A DNA stretch of 55,422 bases, taken from assembly GCA_013911745.1 (NCBI GenBank), contig JACESO010000004.1, positions 1 to 55,422 on the forward strand, in the 5' to 3' direction. The DNA comes from Sphingobium sp. GTDB lineage: Bacteria > Pseudomonadota > Alphaproteobacteria > Sphingomonadales > Sphingomonadaceae. How positions within the stretch are numbered: the stretch's first letter is position 1; each line of letters opens with the position of its first letter. A program made the position numbers and the translations under genes. Shown in pieces: positions 6,873 through 16,320 of this stretch. The notes beneath the pieces were generated by a model. It searched no databases. It saw only the letters and a list, made by a program, of their open reading frames with translations, and was not told the DNA's origin.

Positions 6873-8346
6873 GCTGCAGTCCTTCGGGCCGCCACTCGCG
6901 CTTCAATCGCCCTCCCAATTGACGCTCCACGCTGAGCGTCATCAGCCGACTGCCAAAACCATCTGACTTAGCTGGCGTGACCGGCGGTCCACCTGCCTCA
7001 CTCCAATCGATCCGCACATCCCTGCCCTCCGTACACACATGCAGGCTGACCTGACCTGAGGATGTCGACAACGCTCCGTATTTCGCGGCGTTGGTGGCAA
7101 GTTCGTGAAACAGCAGCGCGATCGGCGTTGCGGATCGATCGTCGATCAGGGGATCGTCGCCGGTCAACAGGATGCGGCTCGTCGCCTCATCGCGATACGG
7201 CGCGAAGATCTGACTTAGGACGCCACGCAGACGCCCTTGCCCCTGCCCGCTTTGCGGTGCCGATTCACTGCTGTGGGGACGCACGAAATCATGCGCCCGC
7301 CCCAGTGCAAGGATGCGGTCACGCAGGTCGTCGGCGACACCGCGTATTTCGGGATGCTGCCGCGCCGACAGGCCGATGAGGCCAACGATCACCGAAAAGA
7401 TGTTCTTGATGCGATGCGACAGTTCGTGCGCGATCATTTCGCGCTCTTCCATCATCAGCTTCTGCTCGTGAATGTCCGTGCAGGTGCCGATCCAGCGCAT
7501 GATTGCGCCACCGACATCGCGGATCGGCAAGGCGCGCCCGAGCGTCCACCGATATTCCCCGCTATGATGCCGCAGACGATATTCGATCTCATAAGGTTCG
7601 CCGGTAGCGAGGCTGTGTCGCCATTTGCCCCATGCGCGATCCTGGTCGTCCGGATGGAACATCCCGTTCCATGCTTCTCCGTCTGTCGATCCGACGGGTA
7701 CGCCGGTATATTCGTACCAGCGTGCGTTGTAATAGTCGTGGAAGCCGTCGGGCAGCGTGGACCAAACCATCTGCGGCATGGTGTCTGCCAGCGTGCGGAA
7801 CATGCGGTCGCCGTCTGCGATCGCTGCCGCGTCGAGCCGCTGCTTCAGGATGGTGTCCCGGTCGCGCCGCCGGCCTTCCAGCTCCACCATCACCTGACGC
7901 GCGAGCAGGGACAGCCCCTGCCATTGCAGCGCCGTCAGCCGCGCCCGGGGCTTGGTGTCGATGACGCACAGGGCGCCCAGCGGCTCGCCATCCGCTCCCG
8001 TCAGCGGCGCGCCGGCGTAGAAGCGAATGTGCGGCGGTCCGGTGACCAGCAGATTGTCGCGGAACCGATCGTCCTGCGTGGCGTCCGGCACTACGAAAAT
8101 CTCGTCGCCCAGCATGGCGTGGGCGCAAAACGAGACGTCGCGCGGCGTTTCCTCCGCATCCAGGCCGCAGCGCGCGAGGAAACGCTGGCGCACATCCTCC
8201 ACGATGCTGACCAACGCGATCGGCGCGTCACAGAGCTGCGCCGCAAAGGCGGTGATATCGTCCAGCGTGCGAAAGCCGCCTGCGTCAAGATCGTAAAGCG
8301 CCAGCAGCGCCGCCCGGTCCGTCGCCAGGCCCCGGCCTTCAGCCAT
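6820..8346 (-). CDS. HWE-family histidine kinase (GAF-PAS)
   Basis: Soluble sensor kinase of about 508 residues, no membrane segments. Order: GAF domain (about 10-160, with FCAHAMLG and FYAGAPL), PAS domain with PAC (about 180-300, [15 protein letters not shown] and [12 protein letters not shown]), then an HWE kinase core. The H-box is [14 protein letters not shown], the N-box [16 protein letters not shown], and the WxE signature is in DWSEAGG. The ATG at 8346 overlaps the murA stop by eight bases; the frame runs on to 8403 but further into murA. Such kinases often control the general stress response, and the convergent receiver is a natural partner. The signal is unknown; PAS here could bind flavin, but I see no clear LOV Cys motif. 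Confidence 0.88.
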   Translation of the reverse strand: MAEGRGLATDRAALLALYDLDAGGFRTLDDITAFAAQLCDAPIALVSIVEDVRQRFLARCGLDAEETPRDVSFCAHAMLGDEIFVVPDATQDDRFRDNLLVTGPPHIRFYAGAPLTGADGEPLGALCVIDTKPRARLTALQWQGLSLLARQVMVELEGRRRDRDTILKQRLDAAAIADGDRMFRTLADTMPQMVWSTLPDGFHDYYNARWYEYTGVPVGSTDGEAWNGMFHPDDQDRAWGKWRHSLATGEPYEIEYRLRHHSGEYRWTLGRALPIRDVGGAIMRWIGTCTDIHEQKLMMEEREMIAHELSHRIKNIFSVIVGLIGLSARQHPEIRGVADDLRDRILALGRAHDFVRPHSSESAPQSGQGQGRLRGVLSQIFAPYRDEATSRILLTGDDPLIDDRSATPIALLFHELATNAAKYGALSTSSGQVSLHVCTEGRDVRIDWSEAGGPPVTPAKSDGFGSRLMTLSVERQLGGRLKREWRPEGLQLSLWIPIRSMSRAAETE

Positions 8347-9622
8347 CGCTGACGCGTTCGATGTCAGCGCCCACGGCCGACAGCTTTTCCTCCAGCCGCT
8401 CATAACCGCGGTCGAGATGATAGACGCGGTTGACCTGCGTCTCCCCTTCCGCCGCCAGGCCGGCGAGGATCAGGCTCATGGAAGCGCGCAAATCCGTCGC
8501 CATGACGGGCGCGCCCACCAGACCCTGCACCCCGCGCACCACCGCGGTCCGGCCGTTGACGGCAATGTCCGCGCCCATGCGCGCCAGCTCGGGAACATGC
8601 ATGTAGCGGTTCTCGAAAATGGTCTCGGTCAGCACAGAAGCCCCGTCGGCCAAGGTCAGCATCGCCATGAACTGCGCCTGCATGTCGGTCGGGAATGCAG
8701 GAAAGGGCGCAGTCGAGAGCGAGAGCGGCTTGAGCTTGCCATCGGAGGCGACCCGAATGCCGTCCTTGTGCGTGTCGACCTGCACGCCGGCATCCCGCAA
8801 TGCTGCAAGAATGGCGTGCATATCTTCGGCATTCGCGCCGATCAGGTCCAGCGATCCGCCAGTGATGGCAGCGGCGCAGGCGTAGCTGCCGGCTTCGATC
8901 CGGTCCGGCATGACGCGGTAGGTGGCGCCGTGCAGGCGGTCGCGCCCATGAACTATGAGCTTGTCGGAACCGATACCCTCGATGTCAGCACCCATGGCGA
9001 CGAGGAGATTGCAAAGATCGACGATCTCCGGCTCGCGCGCGGCGTTTTCCAGGATGCAGGTGCCCTTCGCCAGCACAGCGGCCATCAGCGCGTTTTCGGT
9101 CGCGCCCACGGAAACGACCGGGAATGTATAGACGCCGCCCGGCAGGCCGCCGTCCGGCGCGCTGGCCCGGACATATCCGGCATTGATCTCGATGATCGCA
9201 CCGAATGCTTCCAGCGCCTTCAAGTGCAGGTCGATCGGCCGGTTGCCGATCGCGCAGCCGCCCGGCAGCGAAACTCGCGCCTCGCCCGCACGCGCGAGCA
9301 GCGGCCCAAGCACCAGGATGGACGCGCGCATCTTCCGCACGATGTCATAGGGCGCTTCGGTCGAGGTGACGCGACCGGCGCGCATCGTCATCACCCGGCC
9401 GAAATCCTCCGGCCGCGCGCCTTCGATCATGGTCGATACGCCCAGTTGGTTGAGCAAATGTCCGAAGCTGTCGACATCGGCCAGGCGCGGCAGATTGCGA
9501 AGCGTCACGGGCTCGTCCGTCAGCAGCGCACAGGGCAGCAGCGTCAGGGCGGCGTTCTTTGCGCCGGAAATCGGAAGGCGGCCGGAAAGCGCTTTTCCGC
9601 CGCGAATATGTATGCGGTCCAT
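8339..9622 (-). CDS. murA: UDP-GlcNAc 1-carboxyvinyltransferase MurA
   Basis: First committed enzyme of peptidoglycan synthesis: transfers enolpyruvate from PEP to UDP-GlcNAc in the cytoplasm. 427 residues, normal length. Substrate Lys22 is in GAKNAAL, and the catalytic Cys123 sits in the loop [14 protein letters not shown], so the protein is of the fosfomycin-sensitive Cys type. Two EPSP-synthase-like repeats are present. The gene is followed with an eight-base overlap by the HWE kinase, an odd neighbour for a cell-wall gene but consistent with read-through expression. Confidence 0.96.
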   Translation of the reverse strand: MDRIHIRGGKALSGRLPISGAKNAALTLLPCALLTDEPVTLRNLPRLADVDSFGHLLNQLGVSTMIEGARPEDFGRVMTMRAGRVTSTEAPYDIVRKMRASILVLGPLLARAGEARVSLPGGCAIGNRPIDLHLKALEAFGAIIEINAGYVRASAPDGGLPGGVYTFPVVSVGATENALMAAVLAKGTCILENAAREPEIVDLCNLLVAMGADIEGIGSDKLIVHGRDRLHGATYRVMPDRIEAGSYACAAAITGGSLDLIGANAEDMHAILAALRDAGVQVDTHKDGIRVASDGKLKPLSLSTAPFPAFPTDMQAQFMAMLTLADGASVLTETIFENRYMHVPELARMGADIAVNGRTAVVRGVQGLVGAPVMATDLRASMSLILAGLAAEGETQVNRVYHLDRGYERLEEKLSAVGADIERVSDG

Positions 9623-9841
9623 CGATCAGGGTTCATAGCGTCTATGGCGCGCCGCGCAAGGCGAACCGGGCCTGAATATCGCCTCAGACCCTTTAGTCCG
9701 CCGCAGAGCGATGCCGGGCAACATAATTGCAAGCCGACGCCCAACATTGATCGAGTTTAGTGCAGATCGTGAAAATGCAGCCAAAAGGCGCTTGGGGCGT
9801 TTTGCCATCGTAACGACAATTGACGAAAGAAGGTGTTTTTG

Positions 9842-10573
9842 GTGGCAACGGGCTGTTTCGCGGAAAGGCTGGCAAAGCAGGTGCCGCTTTCCGATGCGGA
9901 AAAAGCTGCACTATCCCGGCTTGAGGAAAATCCCCGCAAGATCAAGCGCGGCGCGATGATCCAACGGGTCAACGAAACGGTGACCGAACTTTTCGTGCTG
10001 CGCGAAGGCCGGGTCATGAGTTTCGTCATCCTGCCTGATGGCAGTCGTCAGATCCTGCGCGTCTATTTTCCCGGCGACTTCATCGGGTCCGCCAGCACGA
10101 TCTACAGCAAGGCGCCAGAATCCCTCGTCGCCCTGTCCGATGCGATCGTATGCCCGTTCGACAAGCACGCCTTGCGCCGCCTGCTGGAGGAACATCCCCG
10201 CGTCGCCGCGCTGCTGTTCCTACTGTCCAATACGGAACGCGTGTCGATGACGGACCGCCTTGCCGCGCTGGGCCGCACGTCCGCAAAGGCGCGGGTCGCC
10301 TCGTTCCTGCTCGACATGTTCGACCGGCTGCGCGTCACCGATGACAGCATCACCGACAGTTTCGACCTGAAGCTGACGCAGGAAGAGATCGGTGATTCGA
10401 TCGGCCTGACATCCGTCCACGTCAACCGCATGATCCGGCAGATGGAGCAGGAAGGGCTGATCAGCCGGTCCAATGGCCGCATCACGCTCATCAACATGCG
10501 CCAATTGGAAGAGATCGGCCATTATACCAACCGGCACAAGGACATGGACCTGGACTGGCTGCCGGTCGGCTGA
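9842..10573 (+). CDS. Crp/Fnr-family transcription regulator
   Basis: Regulator of 243 residues. An N-terminal cyclic-nucleotide-like beta-roll (about 20-130, with FVLREGRVMSFVILPDGSRQIL and YFPGDFIG) is joined by a dimer helix to a winged helix (LTQEEIGDSIGLTSVHVNRMIRQMEQEGLI). The Cys set needed for an Fnr iron-sulphur cluster is absent, so it is not an oxygen-sensing Fnr. The GTG at 9842 has GAAGG eight bases upstream; another GTG at 9833 is in frame. The 219-bp upstream gap holds an imperfect inverted repeat around 9781-9804 that might be an operator. Confidence 0.85.
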   Translation: MATGCFAERLAKQVPLSDAEKAALSRLEENPRKIKRGAMIQRVNETVTELFVLREGRVMSFVILPDGSRQILRVYFPGDFIGSASTIYSKAPESLVALSDAIVCPFDKHALRRLLEEHPRVAALLFLLSNTERVSMTDRLAALGRTSAKARVASFLLDMFDRLRVTDDSITDSFDLKLTQEEIGDSIGLTSVHVNRMIRQMEQEGLISRSNGRITLINMRQLEEIGHYTNRHKDMDLDWLPVG

Positions 10574-10597
10574 GCCACGGACGCGTTCCAGAAAGCT

Positions 10598-11164
10598 TCA
10601 GGCCAGCAGTTCGACATCCCAATAGAGCCAGTCATGCCAGCTATCGTGAAGATAGCCGGGCGGAAATCCGCGGCCATGCTCCTGCAACTGCCAGCTGGTA
10701 GGACGGATCGGCTGAACGTGCAGCTTCATTCCCGCTTCTCGCGGCGTGCGGCCGCCCTTCTTCAGGTTGCAGGGCGAGCAGGCCGTCGCCACATTCTCCC
10801 ATGTGGTGCGTCCGCCGGCGCGCCGGGGAATCACATGGTCGAAGGTGAGGTCGTGCGTCGCACCGCAATATTGGCAGGCGAACTTGTCGCGCAGGAACAG
10901 GTTGAAGCGGGTGAAGGCGGGGTGTTCGGACGGCTTCACATATTGTTTGAGCGCGATGACCGAAGGGATCTTCATCTGCAGGCTGGGGCTGTGAACCTCG
11001 CGCTCATAGCTTGAGATGATGTCCACCCGCTCCAGGAACACCGCCTTGATCGCGGTCTGCCACGGCCAGAGGCTCAACGGATAATAGCTGAGAGGGGTAT
11101 AGTCCGCATTGAGGACAAGCGCCGGACAATTTTCCGGATGTCGTATGAGGTCGGGATGGTACAT
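10598..11164 (-). CDS. HNH endonuclease-fold protein
   Basis: Protein of 188 residues with a zinc-supported HNH nuclease domain: CQYCG, then FDHVIPRRAGG (His and downstream Arg), WENVATACSPCNLKKGG (Asn, second Cys pair). The N-terminal half (ALVLNADYTPLSYYPLSLWPWQTAIKAV) is the conserved lead region of chromosomal HNH proteins found widely in alphaproteobacteria. GAAGG lies five bases before the ATG at 11164; the longer frame to 11527 lies over the divergent gluQ gene and is not used. The function is not established; a housekeeping role is more likely than restriction since no methylase is near. Confidence 0.82.
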   Translation of the reverse strand: MYHPDLIRHPENCPALVLNADYTPLSYYPLSLWPWQTAIKAVFLERVDIISSYEREVHSPSLQMKIPSVIALKQYVKPSEHPAFTRFNLFLRDKFACQYCGATHDLTFDHVIPRRAGGRTTWENVATACSPCNLKKGGRTPREAGMKLHVQPIRPTSWQLQEHGRGFPPGYLHDSWHDWLYWDVELLA

Positions 11165-11258
11165 AGAAACCTTCTTCCCCCTTGCCGACGCCGCTGATCG
11201 TCCAGCAACGTGACAAGCGCATGACAGCATTAACGAATATCCTCCGTCAAGGCCCTGT

Positions 11259-12164
11259 ATGACTTCATCCGCCGCGCCACAGCATATGGTGACCCGGTTC
11301 GCGCCCAGCCCCACCGGACGCCTGCACGTCGGGCATGGATGGTCGGCGCTGCTGGCGCATGACATGGCGCGCGCAAACATGGGCACATTCTGCCTTCGCA
11401 TCGAGGACATAGACGGAACCAGAAGCCGGCCGGAGCATGTCGAAGGAATCGTCGAAGACCTGAACTGGCTCGGCATTGGCTGGGATGGCGACATCATCTT
11501 CCAGTCGCAGCGGCTCGACCGGTACAACGCGGCGCTCGACAGGCTGCGGGAGGAAGACCTGCTCTATCCCTGTTTCTGCACCCGGGCGGACATACAGGCG
11601 AGCATGACCGCCCCGCATGGTCCGGAGGGACCGGTCTATCCCGGCGCCTGCCGAACGCTGGCCGACGCGCAACGAGTGCGGAGGATGGAGGCGGGAGAGC
11701 CACACGCCTGGCGGATCGATGTGGCGGCCGCGGCGGCGCGGGTTGGCACCTTGCATTGGAATGCGCTGCCCTTCCCCCTCGATGCCAAGGCGGAGCCGCA
11801 GCCCGTCCTTGCGGCCCCCTCTGTCCATGGCGACGTGGTGCTGGCGCGCAAGGACGCGCCCGCAAGCTACCATTTGTCCTGCACGCTGGACGACGCAGCC
11901 ATCGCGGTCAGCCATGTGCTGCGCGGCGACGACCTGCGTGGGGCGACCGATATTCATCGCCTGCTTCAGGCGCTGCTCGGTCTGCCCTCCCCCGTCTATA
12001 TTCATCATCCGCTGCTGGTCGGCGCGGATGGCCGTCGCCTCGCCAAGCGTGACGGGTCGATCGCGCTCGCGGAATTGCGAGAGTCCGGCGTGGATCCCGC
12101 CGCGCTGGCCGACGCCTTGCGGGCCGGTCGCTTTCCAGTTGGAATTCGACCCGCAAGCGCCTAG
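11259..12164 (+). CDS. gluQ: Glutamyl-Q tRNA(Asp) synthetase
   Basis: Glutamylates queuosine in the anticodon of tRNA-Asp; a truncated relative of glutamyl-tRNA synthetase, 301 residues, lacking the anticodon-binding domain. ATP-binding HVGHG (HIGH-type) follows RFAPSPTGRL, LRIEDID is the Glu-binding segment, CFC with a later Tyr and Cys (VYPGACR) is the zinc knuckle, and LAKRDGS replaces the KMSKS loop. Starts at the ATG at 11259, divergent from the HNH gene. Confidence 0.93.
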   Translation: MTSSAAPQHMVTRFAPSPTGRLHVGHGWSALLAHDMARANMGTFCLRIEDIDGTRSRPEHVEGIVEDLNWLGIGWDGDIIFQSQRLDRYNAALDRLREEDLLYPCFCTRADIQASMTAPHGPEGPVYPGACRTLADAQRVRRMEAGEPHAWRIDVAAAAARVGTLHWNALPFPLDAKAEPQPVLAAPSVHGDVVLARKDAPASYHLSCTLDDAAIAVSHVLRGDDLRGATDIHRLLQALLGLPSPVYIHHPLLVGADGRRLAKRDGSIALAELRESGVDPAALADALRAGRFPVGIRPASA

Positions 12165-12174
12165 CTTTGGCCCC

Positions 12175-12408
12175 ATGAACACGATCCTGGTCATTGCCCT
12201 GATCCTCGCCATGATCGCGACGCTGGTCGCGCTGATCCGGGGCATCGTCGCCTTCCTCCAAACGACGAAGGAGGATCTCAACCGGCCCGAAGGAAGCGGC
12301 CCCAGTCCGGCCCGGCTGAAACAGAACAAGATGATGATCAACCGCATCCTGTTCCAGGCGGTGGCGATCATCATCGTAGCCATATTATTGCTGGTGAAGG
12401 GTCATTAG
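12175..12408 (+). CDS. Twin-TM HIG1-domain-like small protein
   Basis: Membrane protein of 77 residues: an N-terminal helix (NTILVIALILAMIATLVALI), a polar loop with KTTKEDLNRPEG-type charge around 30-50 (QTTKEDLNRP), then RLKQNKMMINRILFQ and a second helix ending LLLVKGH. The conserved R-x-x-x-Q-N-K-M-M-R style loop is that of HIG1-type proteins, which associate with respiratory complexes. It starts ten bases after gluQ and ends 15 bases before the adenosyltransferase gene, so the three form an operon. Confidence 0.75.
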   Translation: MNTILVIALILAMIATLVALIRGIVAFLQTTKEDLNRPEGSGPSPARLKQNKMMINRILFQAVAIIIVAILLLVKGH

Positions 12409-12423
12409 GATCGCCGCTCCCCG

Positions 12424-13002
12424 ATGGTGAAGCTCAACAAGATCTACACGCGAACGGGCGACGATGGCACCACCGGCCTCGTCGATGGATCGCGCCTGCC
12501 CAAGGACGCCCCCCGCATGCAGGCGGTGGGAGACGTGGACGAGGCGAACAGTGCCATCGGCCTTGCCATCGTCGCGATGGGACAAGGCCAGGAAGCCGAA
12601 TGGCTGACCACCGTCCAGAACGATCTCTTCGACCTGGGGGCCGATCTTGCGACGCCTATAACGGACGGTGCCGACGCGCCTTGGGCCTTGCGCATTATCG
12701 AGAGTCAGGTGACGCGCCTCGAACGGCAGATCGATCAAATGAACGCCGATCTCGCTCCGCTCGACAGCTTCGTCCTGCCGGGAGGCTCCCCGGCTGCGGC
12801 GGCCGTGCACCTTGCCCGGGCCGTCACGCGCCGGGCGGAGCGGAGCGCGACCGCCGCCGCCAGGGAAGTGAAGCTCAACCGACAGGCGCTTGCCTATCTC
12901 AACCGCCTCTCCGATCTGCTGTTCGTCCTCGCCCGGCGGCTCAACGACCATGGGGCGCGCGACGTGAAGTGGATCCCCGGCGGATCACGATCGGCGACTT
13001 GA
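12424..13002 (+). CDS. Cob(I)alamin adenosyltransferase (PduO type)
   Basis: Makes adenosylcobalamin from cob(I)alamin and ATP. 192 residues, normal length. The N-terminal ATP site reads YTRTGDDGTTGL; later come AVGDVDEANSAIGLA, SFVLPGGSPAAAAVHLARAVTRRAER (conserved Arg cluster) and LNRLSDLLFVLARRLN, all PduO family marks. No B12-dependent enzyme or cobalamin riboswitch is seen nearby. Confidence 0.93.
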   Translation: MVKLNKIYTRTGDDGTTGLVDGSRLPKDAPRMQAVGDVDEANSAIGLAIVAMGQGQEAEWLTTVQNDLFDLGADLATPITDGADAPWALRIIESQVTRLERQIDQMNADLAPLDSFVLPGGSPAAAAVHLARAVTRRAERSATAAAREVKLNRQALAYLNRLSDLLFVLARRLNDHGARDVKWIPGGSRSAT

Positions 13003-13122
13003 GAGCCTCGGCTGGACTCACCAAGGACACGCTCCGGCTGATAACAACATTTTAACCCCGTTTCTTCAGGCGACGTTTAACTCCCCTTCCCGATTGGAAA
13101 GCGGTCGTCATCGGGGGCTGCC

Positions 13123-13977
13123 GTGCAATTCTATCTCGCTACATCCTTCATCTTTCCGCGATCACTGCGGCTGCGGCTGTTCGCGCTCTGCTTCTTCGCC
13201 ACCCATCTCCCCCTGATCGGCTATCTCCTCTGGGGCTTTTCGACCGGCCGCGTTGCCCTTGCGGAGTTCGTCCTGTTGACGCTCGCCACCGTAGCCGGCA
13301 CCGGCGTCGCTCTAGTCGGTATCGGCGCGCTTCTGAACCCGATCCATGCACTTGCCGACGCGCTCCATGCGGACGACGCGCCGCCCTCCTCCCTTCCCGA
13401 GGTGGGCGACGTGATCCGCACGCTTTATGCTGGCGTCCATCGCGCGGCCAACGAGACCCGCAACCGGATCGATGGCCTGCATCAGGCCGCGCATGAAGAT
13501 CCGCTCACCGGCGTGCTCAACCGCCGGGGCTTCCTGGCCGAACTGTCCGCCTTGCCGGCTAACCGGCGCAAGGGCTGCATCGCCGTTCTCGACATCGACT
13601 ATTTCAAGCGGGTGAACGACCTGAAAGGACATGAGGAAGGCGATCGCGTCCTGACAGCCTTCGCCGCGCGTGTGGCGGCGCTCATGCGCCGGGCCGATCT
13701 CATTGCGCGATGGGGCGGCGAAGAGTTCGCCATCTTCTTCCAGGATTGCATTGAGGATGAGGCAAGCTGGTCGCTAGCGCGCGTCGCCACCCGAATGCGC
13801 GAGGATCCGATCGGCGCCATCCACGGGCGACCCATCAGCTTTTCGGCCGGAGTCTGCCGCTGGACCGGTGGTCTCATCGACGAGGCGCTCGCGCGCGCGG
13901 ACGAAGCTTTGTACGAAGCCAAGCAGGCGGGTCGCGACCGCATCTGCCGGGCGAGCCCCTTGTTGCTTCAGGCCTGA
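13123..13977 (+). CDS. Membrane diguanylate cyclase (GGDEF)
   Basis: Makes cyclic di-GMP from two GTP. 284 residues: two membrane helices at about 17-39 and 46-72, a HAMP-like linker, then a GGDEF domain. The active-site loop is GGEEF at 198-202. The inhibitory I-site RxxD is kept (Arg189-Asp192), so product feedback is expected. DPLTGVLNRRGF marks the domain start at 126. The GTG at 13123 has GGGGG about six bases upstream. No EAL domain. Confidence 0.92.
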   Translation: MQFYLATSFIFPRSLRLRLFALCFFATHLPLIGYLLWGFSTGRVALAEFVLLTLATVAGTGVALVGIGALLNPIHALADALHADDAPPSSLPEVGDVIRTLYAGVHRAANETRNRIDGLHQAAHEDPLTGVLNRRGFLAELSALPANRRKGCIAVLDIDYFKRVNDLKGHEEGDRVLTAFAARVAALMRRADLIARWGGEEFAIFFQDCIEDEASWSLARVATRMREDPIGAIHGRPISFSAGVCRWTGGLIDEALARADEALYEAKQAGRDRICRASPLLLQA

Positions 13978-14090
13978 CTTTCTTTTTCATCCTGCTACGA
14001 TGCCCCAAGGAACAGGTTAGGAACCCCACGGCGCTTCATGCGCTTCTGACCTGTGAGAGAGCGGCGCAACCGTATCCGGGAAGGGCAGGC

Positions 14091-15359
14091 ATGGCGAAAA
14101 GCTGGATGGACGCCCGTCAGGATGACCTGGAAGATCGCTATCGTGCCGTTCGCGGATTGACCGAAGCGCTGGTCGCTCCTGTGTCGGACGCGGATGCGAC
14201 CGTCCAGTCGATGCCGGATGCATCACCCGCCAAATGGCATCTGGCGCATGTCAGCTGGTTCTTCGAAACCTTCGTGCTGCGCGATCATGTGGCCGGCTAT
14301 CAAGCCTATGACGCGCGCTACGCCTATCTCTTCAACAGCTATTATGAAGCCGAAGGCGCAAGGCACGCCCGGCCTCTAAGGGGGATGCTGACCCGTCCTA
14401 CCCTGGCCGATATGTGCGCCTATCGCGCGCATGTGGATGCAGCGCTGATAAAGGCGCTCGGCATGTTGCCGCAATCCGCCCGCGCCTTGGTGACGCTGGG
14501 CCTGCACCATGAGCAGCAGCATCAGGAACTGCTGCTGACCGACCTGCTTCACCTCTTTGCCATGAACCCGCTGGAACCCGCCCTCTTCGGCGGCCCCAGT
14601 GCCGCGCCGGTCGATCTTCCAGGGCCGCTGCACTGGATCGAAGGGCGCGAAGGACTGGTCGAGTTGGGTGATGACGGACGCACCGCGTTCGCCTTCGATT
14701 GCGAAGGCCCCCGTCACAAGGCCGTTCTTGCACCCCATGCCCTCGCGCACCGTCCCATAACCAATGGCGAATGGATCCTCTTCATGGAAGATGGCGGGTA
14801 TCGCAATCCCGCGCACTGGCTGTCCGACGGGTGGGCGTGGGTCCAGGCAGAGGGGGTGCAGGCCCCACTCTACTGGAAGGCAAGCGACAAGGGCTGGACG
14901 CGGTTCGGGCTGGACGGTCGCCAGCCCGTGAACCCCGCCGCGCCGGTCACGCATATCAGCCTGTATGAGGCGGACGCCTATGCCAGCTGGGCGGGTGCCC
15001 GCCTGCCGACGGAAGCGGAATGGGAATGCGCGGCCGCCAACATCTCGCCCACCAGCGGCAATCAGTTGGATGGTCCGGGCTGCCCCCGTCCTCGCCCGGC
15101 AGGCGATACGACCAGCATGACCCAAATGTTCGGCGACGTGTGGGAGTGGACGGGCAGCGCCTATCGCCCCCATCCCGGCTTCCGGGCCGCCGCCGGAGCG
15201 GTTGGCGAATATAATGGCAAGTTCATGTCCGGCCAGTTCGTGCTGAAGGGCGGGAGCGCGGCCACCCCGCGCGGCCACATGCGCGCCAGCTACCGCAACT
15301 TCTTTTACCCCCATCAGCGCTGGCAGTTTACCGGGCTGCGGCTCGCGAAGGATCTTTGA
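14091..15359 (+). CDS. egtB: Ergothioneine sulfoxide synthase EgtB
   Basis: Non-haem iron enzyme joining hercynine to a thiol donor (gamma-glutamylcysteine or cysteine) with oxygen. 422 residues. An N-terminal DinB-like four-helix domain carries the iron ligands His50 (KWHLAHVSW) and the pair His140/His144 in HHEQQHQE. The C-terminal half is an FGE-sulfatase fold (PVTHISLYEADAYASWAGARLPTEAEWE, then FGDVWEWTGSAYRP). Its stop is followed after one base by egtD, so the two form an operon. Confidence 0.94.
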   Translation: MAKSWMDARQDDLEDRYRAVRGLTEALVAPVSDADATVQSMPDASPAKWHLAHVSWFFETFVLRDHVAGYQAYDARYAYLFNSYYEAEGARHARPLRGMLTRPTLADMCAYRAHVDAALIKALGMLPQSARALVTLGLHHEQQHQELLLTDLLHLFAMNPLEPALFGGPSAAPVDLPGPLHWIEGREGLVELGDDGRTAFAFDCEGPRHKAVLAPHALAHRPITNGEWILFMEDGGYRNPAHWLSDGWAWVQAEGVQAPLYWKASDKGWTRFGLDGRQPVNPAAPVTHISLYEADAYASWAGARLPTEAEWECAAANISPTSGNQLDGPGCPRPRPAGDTTSMTQMFGDVWEWTGSAYRPHPGFRAAAGAVGEYNGKFMSGQFVLKGGSAATPRGHMRASYRNFFYPHQRWQFTGLRLAKDL

Positions 15360-15360
15360 G

Positions 15361-16320
15361 ATGCTGTTGACCGATCAAGCCGCCGCTTTCGCCACCAGCA
15401 TCGATCCGGCATTCCGCCAGGACATATTGGAGGGGCTGTCCCGCTCCCCGAAGGCGACCCCGCCCATCTGGTTCTACGATCGCAAGGGGTCCGAACTGTT
15501 CGAGCAGATCACCGACCTGCCCGAATATTATCCGACGCGAACCGAAACCGCCTTGCTGAAGGCCCATGGCTCCGACTTTGCAACCGCAATCGGCGAAGGC
15601 CGCGCGGTGGTGGAATTCGGCGCGGGCAGTGCGCGCAAGACTCCGCACCTCCTGCGCGCGATCGCCCCCGCCGCCTATGTGCCGATCGACATCAGCGGCG
15701 ACTTCCTCCACGCCAGCAGCGCCGAACTCGCGAGCGCCTTTCCCGGCCTGCCCGTGCTGCCCGTCGTCGGCGATTTTAATGGGCCGCTCGACCTGCCCTC
15801 CGCCATCGAAGGCTTGCCGCGTCTTGGATTCTTTCCAGGTTCCACCATCGGCAATATGGAGCCTGACGCGGCAGTCGATCTGTTGCGGGCGATGCGCGCG
15901 CTGCTTGGACAGGACGCGACGCTGCTGATTGGCATGGACCGCATCAAGGACAGGGACAGGCTGATCGCCGCCTATGACGACGCGGCGGGCGTCACGGCGG
16001 CTTTCAACCTTAATCTGGTCGAGCGGATCAACCGGGAACTGGAAGGCGATCTTCCGGTCGATGGTTTTGCCCACAGAGCGATCTGGAACGACCGCAAAGC
16101 GCGAATAGAAATGCATCTGGAGGCGGTCCAACCGCTGCATTTCCATGTGGCGGGTCAATGTTTCCACATGCAAGCGGGCGAGACCATCCATACCGAGAGC
16201 AGCCACAAATATGGCACCCGCGACGCAAGGCTGCTGCTGAGCGCCGGCGGCTGGGAACCCGTCCAGGAATGGACCGACACCGAGGGGCTGTTCGCGCTGG
16301 TCCTGGCGACTGCGGCTTAA
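15361..16320 (+). CDS. egtD: Histidine N-alpha-methyltransferase EgtD
   Basis: Trimethylates histidine to hercynine with SAM, first step of ergothioneine synthesis. 319 residues, normal length. WFYDRKGSELFEQITDLPEYYPTRTE is the family signature near the N-terminus, VVEFGAGSARKT the SAM site, and FFPGSTIGNMEP and KDRDRLIAAYDDAAGVTAAFNLN line the histidine pocket. Overlaps the 3' end of the HAD gene on the other strand by four bases. egtA, egtC and egtE are not in the window. Confidence 0.94.
   Translation: MLLTDQAAAFATSIDPAFRQDILEGLSRSPKATPPIWFYDRKGSELFEQITDLPEYYPTRTETALLKAHGSDFATAIGEGRAVVEFGAGSARKTPHLLRAIAPAAYVPIDISGDFLHASSAELASAFPGLPVLPVVGDFNGPLDLPSAIEGLPRLGFFPGSTIGNMEPDAAVDLLRAMRALLGQDATLLIGMDRIKDRDRLIAAYDDAAGVTAAFNLNLVERINRELEGDLPVDGFAHRAIWNDRKARIEMHLEAVQPLHFHVAGQCFHMQAGETIHTESSHKYGTRDARLLLSAGGWEPVQEWTDTEGLFALVLATAA

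Noticed and set aside
7237..8352. 371-codon plus-strand frame
   Set aside because: Antisense shadow of the HWE kinase, Arg/Asp/His-rich composition typical of reverse reading in GC-rich DNA.
9733..9750. TTGAT near the Crp-family gene as a possible Fnr box
   Set aside because: The second half ATCAA at the right spacing is missing.
8417..9760. 447-codon plus-strand frame
   Set aside because: Antisense to murA, which is unmistakable.
12380..12423. Possible cobalamin riboswitch before the adenosyltransferase
   Set aside because: Only 15 bases separate it from the previous gene; no room for the element and no B12-box-like sequence.
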